A stretch of 64,000 bases of DNA, taken from positions 1-64,000 of the forward strand of contig JBEIGE010000007.1 of the NCBI GenBank assembly GCA_040382055.1, written 5' to 3'. The translations under genes and the position numbers were made by a program. This DNA is from JBEIGE01 sp040382055 (GTDB lineage Bacteria; Pseudomonadota; Gammaproteobacteria; Burkholderiales; Burkholderiaceae_C). Below the pieces are notes generated by a model. The model was given only the letters and a program-made list of their open reading frames with translations. It did no database searches and was not told the DNA's origin. Within the stretch, counting starts at the first letter, position 1; each line of letters starts with the position of its first letter. Shown piece by piece: positions 16,241-24,862 of this stretch.

Positions 16241-16900
16241 TCAGGCCTCGATGAGCATGCCCCTGGTTTTGATAAAACTGACCACCTGGTCCAAGCCGGT
16301 GAGTTCTTTCAGGTTGGTCATGACAAACGGCTTGAGGCCCTTGGACGTGGTGCGCATGCGGATGGTGTCGACCTCCATCACGCTGAGATCTGCACCCACA
16401 AAAGGGGCGAGATCGGTTTTGTTGATGACGAACAGATCGCTCTTGGTGATGCCCGGTCCGCCCTTGCGCGGAATTTTTTCACCGGCAGCCACATCAATCA
16501 CATAAATGGTCAGGTCGCTGAGTTCGGGGCTGAAGGTGGCGGCCAGGTTGTCGCCCCCGCTCTCAACAAACACGATATCGGCGTTGGGGTGGTCCACCAG
16601 CATGCGGTCGATGGCCTCCAGATTGATCGAGCAGTCTTCGCGAATGGCGGTATGCGGGCAACCCCCGGTCTCGACCCCCATGATGCGGTCGGCGGCCAGG
16701 GCACCGCTTACCGTAAGCAGGCGCTGGTCTTCCTTGGTGTAAATGTCGTTGGTAATGGCCACCAGGTCGTACTGGTCGCGCATGGCCTTGCAGAGCATTT
16801 CCAGCAGCGTGGTTTTGCCCGAGCCGACCGGGCCGCCGATGCCCACGCGCAGGGGAGGCAGGTTTTTGGTGCGGTTCGTGATGTGATGCAGTGCGTTCAT
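16241..16900 (-). CDS. ureG: Urease accessory GTPase UreG
   Basis: The product has 219 residues. The P-loop GIGGPVGSGKTTLLE is near residue 22, followed by the conserved ETGGCPHTAIRED metal/dimer motif (Cys-Pro-His) and NKTDLAPFVGAD guanine-specificity loop. UreG couples GTP hydrolysis to nickel delivery into urease together with UreE, UreF and UreD. It is the last gene of the block ureE-ureF-ureG and ends at the 25-base inverted repeat. Confidence 0.97.
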   Translation of the reverse strand: MNALHHITNRTKNLPPLRVGIGGPVGSGKTTLLEMLCKAMRDQYDLVAITNDIYTKEDQRLLTVSGALAADRIMGVETGGCPHTAIREDCSINLEAIDRMLVDHPNADIVFVESGGDNLAATFSPELSDLTIYVIDVAAGEKIPRKGGPGITKSDLFVINKTDLAPFVGADLSVMEVDTIRMRTTSKGLKPFVMTNLKELTGLDQVVSFIKTRGMLIEA

Positions 16901-16959
16901 GGCTTGGGGCTTGCTGGTGGAAAAGAAGGTGGTGCAGGGCGGGCGTTGATCAAAGGGGT

Positions 16960-17637
16960 TCAGGAACGAAACAGGCGGGAGTATTGCATCTCATGCTGGG
17001 CGCTCAAAATGGCCAGCATGGGCGAAAACGCCTGGCGTGTGTCGTCATTCACACGCAGGGCATGGTCTATCGCGGCTGGAATGTCATGGCTTAAGGCCGA
17101 GAGTATGCGTTGGCCTGCGCTTTGCCCCAGCGGCACCGACTTGATAGCCGCCTGGGTCATGTTCTCAGCCCAGCCAAAGGCATAGGCGAGCAGGCAATCG
17201 CGCACAGCGGCTTGGGTGGCGCAGGCTGCCAGGGCAAAAGCAAGCGGGTAGGTGGGTTGCAAGGCTGCGAGCTGCTCAATCTGCGCGGCTGACGCCGTGG
17301 TGTGGTTGCGCAGCCACTCCAGCAGGCTCCTGCCCATTTGCTCGGTCTGTGCGCGCAACTCGCTGCTCTCGCGGGTTTGCAAGACCCAGGCGTTCAGCGC
17401 ACGGATGCGCGCAACATCGTCCGAGCGCCAGGCGCTAATCGCCTGTGCCACGGCCGGCAGGTCCGAGCGCGCAAGGCTCAGGTGCAGTTGGTCAGTCAGC
17501 CACCTTGACGCTTCAATTTCTGTAGCTACATAGCCTTTATCCACTGCGGATTCAAGGCATTCTGAGTAAGAAAACCCACCGATGGGCAAGGCCGGAGAGG
17601 CCAGCCACATGAGTTGGATCAGACTGCTGTCAAGCAT
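16960..17637 (-). CDS. ureF: Urease accessory protein UreF
   Basis: The product has 225 residues and is mostly helical, starting with IQLMWLASPALPIGGFSYSECLES, where the SPALPIGGFSYS motif is diagnostic of UreF. It acts as scaffold between UreD/H and UreG in the nickel-insertion complex. It begins 12 bases after the ureE stop and ends 59 bases before ureG, so the three genes form one transcription unit. Confidence 0.96.
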   Translation of the reverse strand: MLDSSLIQLMWLASPALPIGGFSYSECLESAVDKGYVATEIEASRWLTDQLHLSLARSDLPAVAQAISAWRSDDVARIRALNAWVLQTRESSELRAQTEQMGRSLLEWLRNHTTASAAQIEQLAALQPTYPLAFALAACATQAAVRDCLLAYAFGWAENMTQAAIKSVPLGQSAGQRILSALSHDIPAAIDHALRVNDDTRQAFSPMLAILSAQHEMQYSRLFRS

Positions 17638-17649
17638 GGCAGAGCTTGG

Positions 17650-18288
17650 CTAGTGCTGGTGCCCGCAGCCGGGCCCGTGCACATGCGGGGTGGCTTGTGC
17701 AGGAGCGGTGGCGATGGGAATGGATGCCAGCCTGGATGGGGTGGGCGCGGTGGCGTGTGCGTGATGATGGTCGTGGTCGTGGCCGTGGTCACTGTCGTGG
17801 TGGCTATGGCTATGACCTCCATGTGGATGCCCGCCCGTCGCATAAGCGCCGTTTTCCGGTTCAAACGGCTCGTCCACCGCATTCACAATCAGGTGCATGG
17901 CGCGCAGCATGTCGGCCAGCACATGGTCGGGTTCTATCTTCAGGTGATCGGGCTTGAGCTCAATGGGCACATGGCGGTTGCCCAGGTGGTAGGCCGCGCG
18001 GATCAGGTCGTAGGGCGAGCCGTGGTTTTGGCAGTGGGTGATTTTTAATACCGCCTGCGGTGCCGCCACAACCCGGATGAGCGAGCCGTCTTCGGCCACC
18101 AGCACATCACCGCCGCGCGCCACCGTGCCACGCGCTAAAAAAACACCGAGTTGCCGGCCAGAAGAATCCAGCGCTTCAAAGCGGCTTTTTTGCCGGATGT
18201 CCCAATCGAGTTCTACGCTGCTGGCGCGCTTGAGCAGGGCAGCAGCCAAACCTTGGCCTTGAGCAATGAGTTTGTTGGCAGTGAGCAT
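17650..18288 (-). CDS. ureE: Urease nickel metallochaperone UreE
   Basis: The product has 212 residues from ATG 18288; a longer reading frame upstream runs through the neighbouring operator and is not used. The N-terminal peptide-binding domain carries ELDWDIRQKSRFEALDSSGRQ, and the metal-binding domain has ITHCQNHGSPYDLIRAAYHLGNRHV. The C-terminus is an extended His-rich tail (GHSHSHHDSDHGHDHDHHHAH, then PHVHGPGCGHQH) that binds nickel. Only 12 bases separate the start from the palindrome upstream of the divergent AbrB antitoxin, so the two promoters must overlap. Confidence 0.96.
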   Translation of the reverse strand: MLTANKLIAQGQGLAAALLKRASSVELDWDIRQKSRFEALDSSGRQLGVFLARGTVARGGDVLVAEDGSLIRVVAAPQAVLKITHCQNHGSPYDLIRAAYHLGNRHVPIELKPDHLKIEPDHVLADMLRAMHLIVNAVDEPFEPENGAYATGGHPHGGHSHSHHDSDHGHDHDHHHAHATAPTPSRLASIPIATAPAQATPHVHGPGCGHQH

Positions 18289-18300
18289 GGATTTTGTTAT

Positions 18301-18316
18301 TATAACGTTCGTTATA
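18301..18316. promoter_or_regulatory. Palindromic operator between ureE and the AbrB-Doc module
   Basis: TATAACG-TT-CGTTATA has perfect seven-base arms. It lies 12 bases before the ureE start (minus strand) and 15 bases before the antitoxin start (plus strand). AbrB/MazE-type antitoxins bind such palindromes over their own promoter. Here the same site would also cover the ureE promoter region. Binding itself is inferred. Confidence 0.6.
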
Positions 18317-18331
18317 ACGAAAGGGGTTGTG

Positions 18332-18556
18332 ATGTCAGCACTTAAATTAACGCAGATTGGTAATTCTGTCGGGGTGATTTTGCCCAAAGATGTACTCGCA
18401 CGTTTGAATGTTGAAAAGGGTGACACGCTTTACTGGTCAGAAACAGCTTCAGGCCTGACCCTGACCACCTACAACCCGGAATTTGCGGAACAAATGACGC
18501 TTGCGCGCCAGATCATGAAGAAGCGCCGAGACGTTTTGCATGAGTTGGCCAAATGA
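18332..18556 (+). CDS. AbrB/MazE-type antitoxin of a Doc toxin
   Basis: The product has 74 residues from ATG 18332, preceded by AAGGGG. The swapped-hairpin AbrB fold is recognisable from LKLTQIGNSVGVILPKDVLARLNVEKGD; the C-terminus is helical and basic (MKKRRDVLHEL). The stop overlaps the toxin start by ATGA, the usual translational coupling of toxin-antitoxin pairs. It is expected to neutralise the Fic-fold toxin and repress its own operon. Confidence 0.88.
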   Translation: MSALKLTQIGNSVGVILPKDVLARLNVEKGDTLYWSETASGLTLTTYNPEFAEQMTLARQIMKKRRDVLHELAK

Positions 18557-18957
18557 CAGCGTCAAAGCAGACTTGGCGCTGGATACAGGCTGAGCTGATC
18601 AGCGCGGTTCACGACGAGCAATTGGCAGAACATGGTGGCGGTCAAGGCGTCAGGGACGCAAACCTGCTGGATTCGGCGTTGGCAAGACCAAAGCAACTTG
18701 CCCACGATGGGGTGCCGGATGCCGCAGATCTGGCTGCCAGTTATGGCTATGGGATTTCCCGCAATCATCCATTTGTAGATGGCAACAAGCGAACTGCTTT
18801 TGTGGCTGTTGAACTGTTTCTGCTTCTCAATGGCCATGAGCTTGTAGCCAACGATGCAGACTGCGTCATGACCATGCTCTCCGTGGCCTCAGGCGACCTC
18901 TCTGAAGCCGAATTTGCAGCCTGGATTCGTTTGCACATCCAGCAGCGCAAACCTTAA
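18553..18957 (+). CDS. doc: Doc-type (Fic fold) toxin
   Basis: The product has 134 residues. The Fic/Doc active-site motif HPFVDGNKRTA is at residues 72-82 (consensus HxFx[D/E]GNKR). Doc toxins phosphorylate EF-Tu and stop translation. The antitoxin partner overlaps it by four bases. Its last five codons and stop carry the 17-base direct repeat that recurs at the end of the Crp-like gene at 26563-26579. Confidence 0.9.
   Translation: MTASKQTWRWIQAELISAVHDEQLAEHGGGQGVRDANLLDSALARPKQLAHDGVPDAADLAASYGYGISRNHPFVDGNKRTAFVAVELFLLLNGHELVANDADCVMTMLSVASGDLSEAEFAAWIRLHIQQRKP
18941..18957 (+). repeat. 17-bp direct repeat, left copy (3' end of doc)
   Basis: AGCAGCGCAAACCTTAA is identical to 26563-26579. 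Both copies form the last codons and stop of a gene, and they bracket the accessory block in between. The flanking bases differ on both sides, so the identity is confined to 17 bases. It could be an attachment-site footprint or chance. Confidence 0.5.
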
Positions 18958-18978
18958 AAGACTTTCCCGGTTTTCTGT

Positions 18979-18996
18979 TGCCGGCTTCTACCGGCA
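18979..18996 (+). terminator. Possible terminator hairpin after doc
   Basis: TGCCGG and CCGGCA form a six-base-pair stem around CTTCTA, 21 bases past the doc stop. It is followed by only a short TTT, so the assignment is weak. Confidence 0.35.
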
Positions 18997-19105
18997 CGTC
19001 TTTGCACGAGCTCATTCAACCACCTTGAGATGGCCAGCGCACCACACGCAGCTGCTCCATAAAAGGCAGTCTGACTGCGGCTGGCCCATCCTCAAAAGAA
19101 ACCCC

Positions 19106-19128
19106 CGCATTAAACATTTGTTAATGCG
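19106..19128. promoter_or_regulatory. AT-rich inverted repeat upstream of the alpha/beta hydrolase
   Basis: CGCATTAA at 19106-19113 and TTAATGCG at 19121-19128 are perfect eight-base arms around a seven-base spacer, about 100 bases before the hydrolase start. The geometry fits an operator for a dimeric regulator. Nothing else is visible in the 267-base gap after doc. Confidence 0.4.
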
Positions 19129-19224
19129 CAACCAGAGGGCTTAGGAAAAGATCAAGCCTCAATTTGCCGTTGAACAGCACCACGGCAACTTTGAGTCTTC
19201 AACCTTAACTGAAAGAAAAGCCAA

Positions 19225-20319
19225 ATGAAAACTGCTCACGAAAAACTGAATTCTTCTCGTCGATATCAGCCAGCCAGCAACAAGAGTGTGCCTCCCCAAC
19301 AGTCTGTATCGGGTGGTCGATCCAGCCGAATCATCTGGGGCATCACTCTTCTCTTGGTTGCTGGATTGTCCAACGCACAGACTGCAAATTCAGGTACTGC
19401 TTTACCAAACAATCAGGCGAATCCAAGCCAACCGTTAATGGCCGCCGCTTCTCCCGCTGAATGGCAAAAAAGCGGCAAGACTTTTGATTTTGGTGATCAG
19501 AAGGCGTTTTATGTTGACCAAGGTGCTGGAAAGGCAACGATTGCCATTCATGGATTTCCAACATCTTCTTGGGATTTCCGGCGCATGGCGACGTCTTTTT
19601 CTCAGGCAGGCAGATTCATTGCGCCTGACCTTCTTGGTTTTGGCTTTTCAGGAAAGTCACCAGACACCACCTACACCATTGCAAAGCATGCTGACTTGGT
19701 CGCCGCATTAACTCAACATCTTGGACTGACCAAAGTCCGGCTCATCGGCGCTGATGTCGGCGTCTCCGTCGTGCAGGAATTGCTTGCCCGGCAACTTGAG
19801 GCAAAACTGCCATTCGCCATTGAATCAACCGTTTTTATCAACGGCTCCCTCTTTGCTGAACAGTTCAAGCCAACTGCTGGGCAGTCAGCGCTGCTCGGTA
19901 CCTTTGGTGGTGTAGTCAATCGTGGGGCGTCAGAGTCAGCCGTGGTTGGAGGTTTGGTCCAGATTACAGGGCCTGAAAAGAGAATTCCGGCTTCGGAGTG
20001 GGCTTCGGTATGGACACTTGTCAATCACCCTTCAGACTCCAGAATTCTCCACAAAGTGTTGCCGCAAATTTCCGAGCGTGAAGCCAACGACACACGATGG
20101 ACGGATGCCATTTGTAAAACCAGGACGCCACAAATGATGATTGTGGGCCTGGCAGATCCAACAGGCTCTCGCCAGATGCTTGAACTTGCGCAGGCCAAGT
20201 GCAAAGGGAGCCAGAATTTTTCAGTCGTACAAAACGAAAAGAGTGGCCATTTCCCTCATATTGAATACCCTGAAGAAACCTCCAAGGCCATTCTGGCTTG
20301 GCGCGAGGGCGGCTATTAA
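19225..20319 (+). CDS. Exported alpha/beta hydrolase, haloalkane dehalogenase/epoxide hydrolase-like
   Basis: The product has 364 residues. A hydrophobic N-terminal segment at about 36-53 (IIWGITLLLVAGLSNAQ) follows 35 polar residues, giving a signal or anchor. The oxyanion-hole motif HGFPTSSWDFR and a nucleophile elbow LIGADVGVSV follow. An Asp rather than Ser in the elbow is typical of dehalogenases and epoxide hydrolases. The catalytic His lies in SGHFPHIEYPEE. Substrate is not predictable. It is monocistronic, followed by a hairpin at 20329-20361. Confidence 0.8.
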   Translation: MKTAHEKLNSSRRYQPASNKSVPPQQSVSGGRSSRIIWGITLLLVAGLSNAQTANSGTALPNNQANPSQPLMAAASPAEWQKSGKTFDFGDQKAFYVDQGAGKATIAIHGFPTSSWDFRRMATSFSQAGRFIAPDLLGFGFSGKSPDTTYTIAKHADLVAALTQHLGLTKVRLIGADVGVSVVQELLARQLEAKLPFAIESTVFINGSLFAEQFKPTAGQSALLGTFGGVVNRGASESAVVGGLVQITGPEKRIPASEWASVWTLVNHPSDSRILHKVLPQISEREANDTRWTDAICKTRTPQMMIVGLADPTGSRQMLELAQAKCKGSQNFSVVQNEKSGHFPHIEYPEETSKAILAWREGGY

Positions 20320-20328
20320 AAACGGATG

Positions 20329-20361
20329 ATGCGGTGACGGTCTGATGGGCCTTCACCGCAT
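20329..20361 (+). terminator. Hairpin after the alpha/beta hydrolase
   Basis: ATGCGGTGA at 20329-20337 pairs with TCACCGCAT at 20353-20361, extended inward by two G-C pairs after one mismatch. It sits nine bases after the hydrolase stop and is followed by ATATATG rather than a T run. Confidence 0.5.
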
Positions 20362-20532
20362 ATATGAATTTCGGTGTGGGCCTATGTGGTGATCGCCATC
20401 AACAAAAACGCGTCTGCAGCTTGAGCAATACCGTCTTTACGAAATCGTACAAGTCCTGAGCCTGAGCTTGTATGAAAAAACCTTACTAAATCAACTACTT
20501 ATGCCACCCTCGACGGGTTCAGTTTCAAATTT

Positions 20533-20549
20533 CGAGCCCCAACGGCTCG
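20533..20549. promoter_or_regulatory. Short inverted repeat upstream of the aldolase operon
   Basis: CGAGCC at 20533-20538 and GGCTCG at 20544-20549 flank a five-base spacer, 67 bases before the class II aldolase start. The remainder of the 296-base gap (20320-20615) holds the hairpin at 20329-20361 and otherwise nothing recognisable. Confidence 0.3.
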
Positions 20550-20615
20550 TTCTCATCTGAAAAGCGGTGGGTAGCTAATGAGCATTACGAATGGCTATTA
20601 AAAGGAACAAAAATC

Positions 20616-21419
20616 ATGTCGAAAAATGCGCTTGTCGACGAATCATCCGGCTCTTTAGAGCTATCCCCCGCAGCCAGCCTGGAGCAAGCGGCAGCAGGTT
20701 TCACGCCTGCCACGCGAACGATGGCCCAGAAGGTTGCGATTGCCTGCAGGGTACTTGCAGAGGCAGGCCATAACGCCGGATTCGGACTGGCAAGCCAGAT
20801 CACGGCGAAGGATGGCGCGGACACCTTCTGGACGCAGACCTATGGCCTGGCTTTGGAAGAGGCCACGGCTTCCAACCAAATACGGGTGGACATGGAACTA
20901 CAGTGCCTGTCCGGCACCGGTATGGTCAACCCGGCCAATCGGTTTCACGCCTGGATCTATCGCGAACGCGCCGACGTTCGTGCCATCGTCCACACCCATG
21001 CGCAGCATGTTTCCGCGCTGGCCATGACGGGCTTGCCACTGCACGTGGCGCACATGGACACGGTGGCCTTGTACGGCTGTGTGGCGCACTTGCCGCAGTG
21101 GCCGGGCGTACCCTTCGGCGACGACGAAGGCCGCATCATTTCGCAGGCCCTTGGGCAGCACAAGGCCGTCTTGCTCGCGCACCACGGGCTGGTCACGGTC
21201 GGCGTCAACATTGAAGAGGCCTGCAACCTCGCCATGGTCTTTGAGCACGCGGCCCAATTGCAATTGCTGGCCCTGTCTTCGGGTCAGCAATTGCCGAATC
21301 TGCCACCGGCACTTGGCGAGGCTGCGCGCCGATTCGCCGAAATGCCGCTGTATGCCCTGGCTCACTTCGAGTACTACGCACGCCGCGTGGGTGATTCATC
21401 AGGCAGAGAGAAGCCGTGA
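20616..21419 (+). CDS. Class II aldolase/adducin family protein
   Basis: The product has 267 residues from ATG 20616, with AAAGGAAC upstream. The zinc site is formed by HTHAQHVSALA (His-x-His) and the later HH of LLAHHGLVTVG, as in L-fuculose-phosphate aldolase relatives. Family members cleave or decarboxylate phosphorylated or free sugar acids; the substrate here is unknown. It opens a tight operon in which every junction is a four-base overlap, continuing with a symporter, an FAH-family enzyme and a hydrolase. GC content and context suggest a catabolic cassette. Confidence 0.85.
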   Translation: MSKNALVDESSGSLELSPAASLEQAAAGFTPATRTMAQKVAIACRVLAEAGHNAGFGLASQITAKDGADTFWTQTYGLALEEATASNQIRVDMELQCLSGTGMVNPANRFHAWIYRERADVRAIVHTHAQHVSALAMTGLPLHVAHMDTVALYGCVAHLPQWPGVPFGDDEGRIISQALGQHKAVLLAHHGLVTVGVNIEEACNLAMVFEHAAQLQLLALSSGQQLPNLPPALGEAARRFAEMPLYALAHFEYYARRVGDSSGREKP

Positions 21420-22837
21420 GCATCACCCCCGCGTCACAGTCACCTTCGTTGGGGCCACTGGCTCCAGATGCGGCATCGGAGACCGCGTTGCGGGCTGCGC
21501 CCTTGGTCGCCCTGCCTTTTCGGGTGCGAATTAGCTACGGCTTTGGATCGCTGTTCACGTCGATCTACGGTACCTTGCCGCAAGTGGTGCTGCTCTACTT
21601 CATGACCAGCCAACTGGGCATCGCACCGGCCCTGGCTGGCGTTGTGATCTTCACGCCGAAACTGCTAGAAGTCTTGTTCGACCCGGCCCTTGGCCTGTGG
21701 TCGGACGGGATGCGCACGCGCTGGGGCCGACGCCGCCCGCTGATGCTTTGCGGTATTGTCGGTTTTGCGCTGTGCTTCCCGTGGTTGCTGAACCCGCCCC
21801 TGCTGGCTACGCCGGGTACCTACGCGGCCTACATCTTGCTCGTTTTCGCGGCCTGCACGGCGAGTTACTCCCTCTTCTTCGTACCGTATCTGGCCATGCC
21901 GGCGGAAATGGGCATCAGCAGCCACGAACAGACGCGCTTGATGGCGATGCGCATTTCCTTCGTGTCGTTGGGCGTGATGGTGGCCGGCGCGGGTGCGCCG
22001 TGGCTGGTCAATCAGTTTGGCGGCGGACTGCGTGGTTATGCCTGGATGGGCGGTTGCTTCACAATCCTGTGCGTCACGGCCATGCTTGTGGCGGTCTTCG
22101 GAACCTTGGGTGCGCCGCAAGCGCAGGCTTGTGGTCATTCCCTGACCTTGCGGGAGCAGTTGCAGTTGGCGCGGGCCAACCGGCCCTTTGTCATGTTGGC
22201 GTCGGCTTATGGTCTGCAAGCCTGCGCGCTAGGCGCATTTGCAGCCGCCTTGCCCTATTTTGTCCAACACGTGCTACGGGCACCACCACAGACGGGGGCC
22301 TTGGCGTTCTTGACAGTCACTGTGACCGCGCTGCTGACCATGATCACCTGGGTGGCCCTGGGCAAGCGTATCGGCAAGCGCCGTGCCTACGGACTGGCGA
22401 CGTTGATCTACGCCTTGGCAGCCCTGCTGATGTGGCTGCCTGGCGCAGACACCAACCGCAGCACCTTGATTGCCGCCTTCGTGATCCTTGGCATCGGTTT
22501 TGGCGGGATGCAGCTCTTTTCGCACGCCATGCTTCCCGAAGCCACGCAAAACGACACACTTCGCACCGGTATGAACCGTGAGGCCCTGTTCAGCGGGCTG
22601 TGGATAGCGGTTGAAAAGGCCGGCTTCGCCGCTGGGGCGATGGTGGTGGGAGGCTTGCTGCAATGGGGCGGCTTACAGGCCACGCAGGCAACGGCAGGAC
22701 TTGAATTGCAGCCTGAATCGGTGGTGTTGGCGATCCGCGTAGCCATCGCGCTGGTGCCGGGTGTCTTGTTCTTCGCCAGCCTGCTCTTCATTCGCCGCTA
22801 CGCCCTCGAAGAGGCATCAGGAAAGACTGCATCATGA
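21416..22837 (+). CDS. MFS_2/GPH-family sugar:cation symporter
   Basis: The product has 473 residues from GTG 21416, which overlaps the aldolase stop (GTGA). Twelve hydrophobic segments are visible. The signature DPALGLWSDGMRTRWGRRRPLM between helices 2 and 3 is typical of glycoside-pentoside-hexuronide symporters. It probably imports the substrate of the operon, a sugar or sugar acid. It is followed by the FAH-family gene with an ATGA overlap. Confidence 0.9.
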   Translation: MSITPASQSPSLGPLAPDAASETALRAAPLVALPFRVRISYGFGSLFTSIYGTLPQVVLLYFMTSQLGIAPALAGVVIFTPKLLEVLFDPALGLWSDGMRTRWGRRRPLMLCGIVGFALCFPWLLNPPLLATPGTYAAYILLVFAACTASYSLFFVPYLAMPAEMGISSHEQTRLMAMRISFVSLGVMVAGAGAPWLVNQFGGGLRGYAWMGGCFTILCVTAMLVAVFGTLGAPQAQACGHSLTLREQLQLARANRPFVMLASAYGLQACALGAFAAALPYFVQHVLRAPPQTGALAFLTVTVTALLTMITWVALGKRIGKRRAYGLATLIYALAALLMWLPGADTNRSTLIAAFVILGIGFGGMQLFSHAMLPEATQNDTLRTGMNREALFSGLWIAVEKAGFAAGAMVVGGLLQWGGLQATQATAGLELQPESVVLAIRVAIALVPGVLFFASLLFIRRYALEEASGKTAS

Positions 22838-23793
22838 CCGTGTCCCTGGTGCGCTTTGAGTCAGAGACCCAATGGGGCTGGGGCGTGCGGCAGGGAGACC
22901 GGCTGCTGAGCCACGATGTCTGGGCTGGCCTGAGCACGGGCGAAATCGTCAGGCTGGGGCTTGCGGCATTGCGCGCCGCAGCGGGTAGCGGCGATTGCAC
23001 CGTGTTCGATCTGTCGCAAGTTCGAATCCTGTCGCCCATCACCCGGGATCAGCAATTGACGTTTCAGGTCGGCAACTACCGCAGCCATCTGCGCGAAGTG
23101 GGCGTCAGCAACCCCGATGCAGCACCTAACGTTTTTTTCAGCAAGGCGGTCAGCGCCTTGACCGGACCGCAGGATGCACTGCACATACCCGACGGTGTGC
23201 GCCTGCTGGACTACGAAGTGGAGCTGGGGCTGGTGATGGGCCACCATGTCGACCGTCCGGTCACGGTCGCCGCGCATCAGTTGTCGCACTTCGTGGCCGG
23301 TCTGGTGTTGGTCAACGACATCAGCGCACGCGACTTGCAGATTGCCGACGGCCAATACTTTCACGGCAAGAGCCATCGCGGTTTCTGTCCGGTGGGGCCC
23401 TATCTGGTCTTGCTCGAAGAAACCGAGTTTTCCCTGTTGGACCAACTTCAGCTGCGTTTGTGGGTGAATGGCGAACTGCGTCAGTCGTCTTCCGTGCGCG
23501 ACATGGTGCATGCGCCGCCGGCGGCACTGACACATCTAAGTGCCGCGATCGATCTGCATCCTGGCGACCTCATTGCGACGGGCACGCCCGGCGGCTGCGC
23601 CATACGCGCACCCAAGGTGGCGATCCAGAAACTGCTGAACCTTCTGCCCGATCGGATGAAGCTGCGTGGCTTCATCGCAGCTCAGGCTCGCAGTGGCCGC
23701 TATCTCAAGGTGGGTGATATCGTAACCGCTGCGATTGCCACGCCGAATGGCGAGATCGACTTGGGAACCCAAAGAACCGAGGTGCTTGCATGA
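22834..23793 (+). CDS. Fumarylacetoacetate hydrolase family protein
   Basis: The product has 319 residues. The metal site Glu residues lie in LDYEVELGLVMG, with NDISARDLQ, FHGKSHRGFCPVGPYLV and GDLIATGTPGG downstream, all standard for the FAH C-terminal domain. Members act as hydratases, decarboxylases or C-C hydrolases on 2-keto acids. Next to a class II aldolase and a sugar symporter this suggests breakdown of a 2-keto-3-deoxy acid or similar. It overlaps both neighbours by four bases. Confidence 0.88.
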   Translation: MTVSLVRFESETQWGWGVRQGDRLLSHDVWAGLSTGEIVRLGLAALRAAAGSGDCTVFDLSQVRILSPITRDQQLTFQVGNYRSHLREVGVSNPDAAPNVFFSKAVSALTGPQDALHIPDGVRLLDYEVELGLVMGHHVDRPVTVAAHQLSHFVAGLVLVNDISARDLQIADGQYFHGKSHRGFCPVGPYLVLLEETEFSLLDQLQLRLWVNGELRQSSSVRDMVHAPPAALTHLSAAIDLHPGDLIATGTPGGCAIRAPKVAIQKLLNLLPDRMKLRGFIAAQARSGRYLKVGDIVTAAIATPNGEIDLGTQRTEVLA

Positions 23794-24749
23794 AAAAGAT
23801 CGCGCTCAAGCTGGGCTACTTACTGGGCTTGTCGAGTTGCATGAGCATGGTCGAGCCTTTGGCCTTGGGGCGTGCTGCACAGGGCCAGGGTCCCGAACGA
23901 CGTCAGGCCGTCAGTGCCACCACAGACCTGAAGACGTGGCGCGTGGACGGTGCGGCCCTGAGCTATCTAGACAGTGGAGGTGACAAGCCGGTCGTTATTT
24001 GCCTGCATGCCATCGGCCATGCGTCGGGCGACTATGCTTCCGTGGTTGCCGGATTGCGTGGCCAGTATCGCGTCATTGCGCTGGACTGGCCGGGCCAGGG
24101 GCGGTCTGAGGCCATGGCCATTGCACCTGAAGTCAGCCAGTACGCCGAACTCCTGCACCGGTTCGTCGGTGAACTGGAACTCAAACGCTTCGATCTCATC
24201 GGTAACTCTGTGGGTGGCGGTGCGGCCTTGCTCTATGCATCAACTCACCATGACCGGGTGCGTTCGGTGGTGGTCGCCAACCCGGCCGGGCTAGACTCAG
24301 GCGGCATGCTGGGCAGCATCTTCACCTGGTGGATGGCACGGCGTTTCGTCCGCGCAGCCAGCGACCCGGCCGCCTTCCAGGCCTGGTTTGCCAGCTACTA
24401 CGACGACGTGCTGCCCATGCCCCATGCCGCAAACCAGCGGGAGCGGATCGTCGCCTCGGGCCTGGAAGTAGCGCCTTTGCTGGCCCAGGCCTGGCGTGGC
24501 TTTTCCCGGCCGGAGAACGACTTGCGCAGCCGGATGCCCGGCCTGCGGGTACCCGTGCTGATCACTTGGGCGCAACGCGACGAGGTCGTGAGGTGGTCTC
24601 GCAACAGAGAGGCGATTGGCGGCATCCCGAACCACCGCGTCGAATTCTTCGAGGCGGGCCATACCCCCATGTTGGAACAGCCGGAACAGTTTCTGCTCGT
24701 CGTCAGACCCTTCCTGACGCAGGCGCGCGAAGCGGGGCCAGCGCAATGA
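23790..24749 (+). CDS. Alpha/beta hydrolase, meta-cleavage-product hydrolase-like
   Basis: The product has 319 residues with an N-terminal hydrophobic/lipoprotein-like segment (LGYLLGLSSC). The core shows CLHAIGHASGDY, the nucleophile elbow LIGNSVGGGAAL (Ser), and catalytic His in EAGHTPMLEQPEQFL. Such enzymes hydrolyse C-C or ester bonds of ring-fission products. It is the fourth gene of the operon; its stop overlaps the ATG of a 31-codon remnant at 24746. Confidence 0.82.
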   Translation: MKKIALKLGYLLGLSSCMSMVEPLALGRAAQGQGPERRQAVSATTDLKTWRVDGAALSYLDSGGDKPVVICLHAIGHASGDYASVVAGLRGQYRVIALDWPGQGRSEAMAIAPEVSQYAELLHRFVGELELKRFDLIGNSVGGGAALLYASTHHDRVRSVVVANPAGLDSGGMLGSIFTWWMARRFVRAASDPAAFQAWFASYYDDVLPMPHAANQRERIVASGLEVAPLLAQAWRGFSRPENDLRSRMPGLRVPVLITWAQRDEVVRWSRNREAIGGIPNHRVEFFEAGHTPMLEQPEQFLLVVRPFLTQAREAGPAQ

Positions 24750-24841
24750 CCAAATGGCCGACGCGCCAACTGTGTGATCACGCGGTGAAGGCCGGACAGG
24801 TCTTCGCCGAGAGATTTTCTACATGTTTGAAAGTGCATTGA
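24746..24841 (+). pseudogene. Possible truncated fifth gene of the aldolase operon
   Basis: A 31-codon frame begins at ATG 24746 with the same ATGA overlap used at the preceding junctions in this operon and stops at 24841. The peptide (MTKWPTRQLCDHAVKAGQVF...) is too short to assign. It may be the start of a gene cut when the lower-GC hydrolase and regulator genes to its right were acquired. Confidence 0.35.
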
Positions 24842-24862
24842 CGACAAGCATTCAGGCTGGCG

